From Pseudoclavibacter triregionum (GTDB lineage: Bacteria > Actinomycetota > Actinomycetes > Actinomycetales > Microbacteriaceae): 64,000 bases of DNA. Made by a program: the position numbers and the translations under genes. Numbering within the stretch: position 1 is the first letter of the stretch; every line of letters starts with the position of its first letter. Below are positions 62,534 through 64,000 of this stretch, one piece after another. The notes under the pieces are model-generated. The model was not told where the DNA came from. It worked only from the letters and a program-made list of their open reading frames with translations, and did not search any database. The stretch is from the NCBI GenBank assembly GCA_910822395.1, contig OU365335.1, forward strand, positions 2,046,001-2,110,000, written 5' to 3'.

Positions 62534-63287
62534 AGCGGCGGGGGAGCTGCGGGCCCTCGCCGAGCTCGTGGTCGTCGCTCGTCGCCTCGTGGGCGGCCTT
62601 GAGCCCGCGGTGCTTGCGGACCTTCGAGACGACCCACCAGATGACCGCGAGCACGACCGCGACGATGACGATGTTCTGGAGGATGTCGGCGTACTCGAGC
62701 ACGACGTCCCACTGCGAGCCGAGGAAGAAGCCCGCGAGCACGAAGATCGAGTTCCAGATGAGGGATCCGAGCGTCGTGAGCAGGCCGAAGGTGAGCATCG
62801 GCATCTTCTCGATGCCGGCGGGGATCGAGATGAGCGAGCGGAAGATCGGCAGCATGCGGCCGAAGAAGACCGCCTTGTTGCCGTGCTGGTGGAACCAGTT
62901 CACGGTCTTCGTGATGTCCGCCGAGTCGACGAGCGGGATCTTGTCGGCGATCCACACCATGCGGTCGTGGCCGAGCGCGCGGCCGAGGCCATAGAGCAGG
63001 TACGCGCCGACGACCGAGCCGAGCGTCGCCCAGAGGATCGCCTCGATGACCGTGAACTCGCCGCGCTGCGCCGCGAAGCCGCCGAGGGGGAGGATGACCT
63101 CGCTCGGGATGGGCGGGAAGAGGTTCTCCGCCGCGACGAGCACGCCGATGCCGGGAGCTCCGAGCATGCCCATGACGTCCACCGCCCACTGGCCGAAGGT
63201 GCCGAGGGCCGACTGGTCGACGTTGCCGGTGTCGGCGGCGGCGAGGAGCGAGGCGTGGGCCGCGGCGGCGTGGAGATGCGAGAGCAT
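62532..63287 (-). CDS. DedA-family membrane protein
   Basis: 251 residues, about five membrane helices. GVLVAAENLFPPIPSEVILPLGGFAA near 45-70 is the DedA signature (Glu, Pro-rich re-entrant segment), GRALGHDRM, and FFGRMLPIFRSLISIPAGIEKMPMLTFGLLTTLGSLIWNSI near 145-185 with the conserved Arg residues. DedA proteins are lipid transporters/scramblases thought to flip phosphatidylethanolamine or undecaprenyl phosphate. ATG at 63287 has GGAAGGA upstream. A basic C-terminal tail follows the last helix. Confidence 0.93.
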   Translation of the reverse strand: MLSHLHAAAAHASLLAAADTGNVDQSALGTFGQWAVDVMGMLGAPGIGVLVAAENLFPPIPSEVILPLGGFAAQRGEFTVIEAILWATLGSVVGAYLLYGLGRALGHDRMVWIADKIPLVDSADITKTVNWFHQHGNKAVFFGRMLPIFRSLISIPAGIEKMPMLTFGLLTTLGSLIWNSIFVLAGFFLGSQWDVVLEYADILQNIVIVAVVLAVIWWVVSKVRKHRGLKAAHEATSDDHELGEGPQLPRR

Positions 63288-63342
63288 GCGCGTCCTTCCG
63301 GGGATCGTGGGCGGGCGGCCGCTCAGGCGGCGCCGGGGATCC

Positions 63343-63348
63343 ACCGTA
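63343..63348 (-). promoter_or_regulatory. Candidate -10 element of the dedA gene
   Basis: TACGGT on the minus strand, giving a leader of about 49 bases. Confidence 0.4.
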
Positions 63349-63423
63349 CGCGTCGAGCACCGCGAGCAGGCGAGGGCTGGCCGGAATGTCGGCCCGCCGA
63401 GGCAGAGCGCGGCGACCCTGCCC

Positions 63424-64000
63424 TCAGGCCATGCGCTCGACGAAGCGTCGCCAGACCTCGAGCTGCGCCGGGCTCAGCGCCTCCGCCTGGAGCTGCTCGA
63501 CGATCGGCCCCAGATCGGGCGCGGCGCCTTCCGCGGCTCCGCTGGCGTCGAGTCCGGCTGCCGCGGCGAGCGCGGTCGCGAAGGCCGCGAGCCGCTCGGC
63601 CAGGTCGTCCGCGGTCGCGGGGTCGATGGAGTCCGCCGACTCGAGCGCCTCGAACTCCGGATGCCAGCTGGCGGCCAGCTCCGCGAGCTCGGGCGTCGAG
63701 AGCGCCTCGGCCACCGCGGTCGCTGACGCCGCGTCGATGGCGCCGCTCGCCGTCGCGAGCGTCCACAGGTCGGCGTCGAGCCTCTGCGTGCGCGACGGCG
63801 TCGGGCCGCCTGGGGTTCCGGCGGCGAGGCCCGCGGAGGCGAAGGCGCGCAGCTCGGCGATGGCGGCGCGCTGCCGCTCGATGAGCGCGGCCTGCTCCGC
63901 GAGCGCCGCCTCGAGCTCGTCGAGCGCCGCGGCCTGCCGTCCGGCGTCGCGGTCGAGCACCTCGCCGATCGAGCGCAGCGGCATCCCGCTCGCCGCGAGC
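63424..64000 (-). CDS. MerR-family transcriptional regulator, C-terminal part (cut by window end)
   Basis: About 192 residues are visible, the N-terminal winged helix being outside the window. The sequence enters as LAASGMPLRSIGEVLDRDAG, the usual second half of the MerR DNA-binding domain, followed by the long dimerisation helix LDELEAALAEQAALIERQRAAIAELRAF. The remaining 130 residues are Ala/Glu-rich helices resembling a TipAS-like or other effector domain. Effector unknown. An ATG at 63984 exists but lies inside the conserved domain and is not the start. Confidence 0.8.
   Translation of the reverse strand, partial: LAASGMPLRSIGEVLDRDAGRQAAALDELEAALAEQAALIERQRAAIAELRAFASAGLAAGTPGGPTPSRTQRLDADLWTLATASGAIDAASATAVAEALSTPELAELAASWHPEFEALESADSIDPATADDLAERLAAFATALAAAAGLDASGAAEGAAPDLGPIVEQLQAEALSPAQLEVWRRFVERMA

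Noticed and set aside
63424-63984. Complete gene starting at the ATG 63984.
   Set aside because: The preceding codons read LAASG, continuing a conserved MerR DNA-binding domain, so the gene runs beyond the window.

Overview
The window is a very GC-rich chromosomal segment in which third codon positions are almost all G or C. It most likely comes from an actinobacterium of the Microbacteriaceae (Micrococcales). The evidence is the gene order (coaE-uvrB, uvrA-uvrC-rapZ-whiA-gap-pgk-tpiA-secG, then pgl-opcA-zwf-pgi-tal-tkt-ctaB and a SUF operon), actinobacterial markers (WhiA, RbpA, OpcA, DUF3099), GTG/TTG starts, and many genes whose start codon lies 7-9 nt after a TANNNT -10 box (leaderless mRNAs). 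I see no prophage, insertion sequence, CRISPR array, tRNA or rRNA. It is dense core genome with a few accessory inserts.

Layout. 1-4.1 kb: 3' end of coaE, a YigZ/IMPACT protein, a Dps ferritin and uvrB. 4.1-10.5 kb: a catabolic island with an FCD-type GntR regulator divergent from an Nramp-fold transporter, pxpA, a fused pxpB-pxpC and a biotin carboxylase/biotin-carrier protein; a 17-bp tandem repeat lies in front of the last gene. 10.5-21.4 kb: uvrA, uvrC, rapZ, whiA, gap, pgk, tpiA, secG and rbpA. 21.5-22.7 kb: a TetR/HXXEE-membrane-protein pair around a perfect palindrome. 22.7-31.1 kb, minus strand: the pentose-phosphate operon tkt, tal, pgi, zwf, opcA, pgl, with 4-nt overlaps at most junctions. 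31.3-35.9 kb: ctaB, an atypical pyruvate-kinase-like enzyme, a DUF1772 membrane protein and ctaA. 36.2-40.2 kb: sufB, sufD, a Rieske protein, sufC and a SufT-like protein. 40.4-46.7 kb: an old yellow enzyme, bioY, a cupin, an ABC-F ATPase, SURF1, a Cys-rich small protein, DUF3099 and fabG. 46.8-53.9 kb: serB and glgC divergent from glgA/glgM, an ABC ATPase, L31 type B, a DEDDh exonuclease and treS. 54-64 kb: an alpha/beta hydrolase with a glycosyltransferase, a sirtuin, a SpoU methyltransferase, a lipoprotein, an SGNH esterase, an acyl-CoA dehydrogenase overlapping a helicase, a DedA protein and the 3' part of a MerR regulator.

How the genes fit together. gap-pgk-tpiA and pgi-zwf-opcA-pgl-tal-tkt cover lower glycolysis and the pentose phosphate pathway. 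ctaA, ctaB and SURF1 make heme A and assemble cytochrome oxidase. SUF builds Fe-S clusters. glgC, glgM and treS are parts of the GlgE-type glucan/trehalose pathway; glgE itself is not here. The most interesting idea is that the pxp island encodes every part of a urea-carboxylase-like biotin enzyme split over two proteins: biotin carboxylase plus carrier in one, and AHS1-AHS2, which forms the carboxyltransferase in urea carboxylase, in the other. It may therefore be a biotin-dependent 5-oxoproline (lactam) carboxylase system with its own transporter and regulator. This is a hypothesis. No intergenic stretch exceeds 300 bases; the longest (about 185-285 bases) hold promoters, palindromes or hairpins, listed below.
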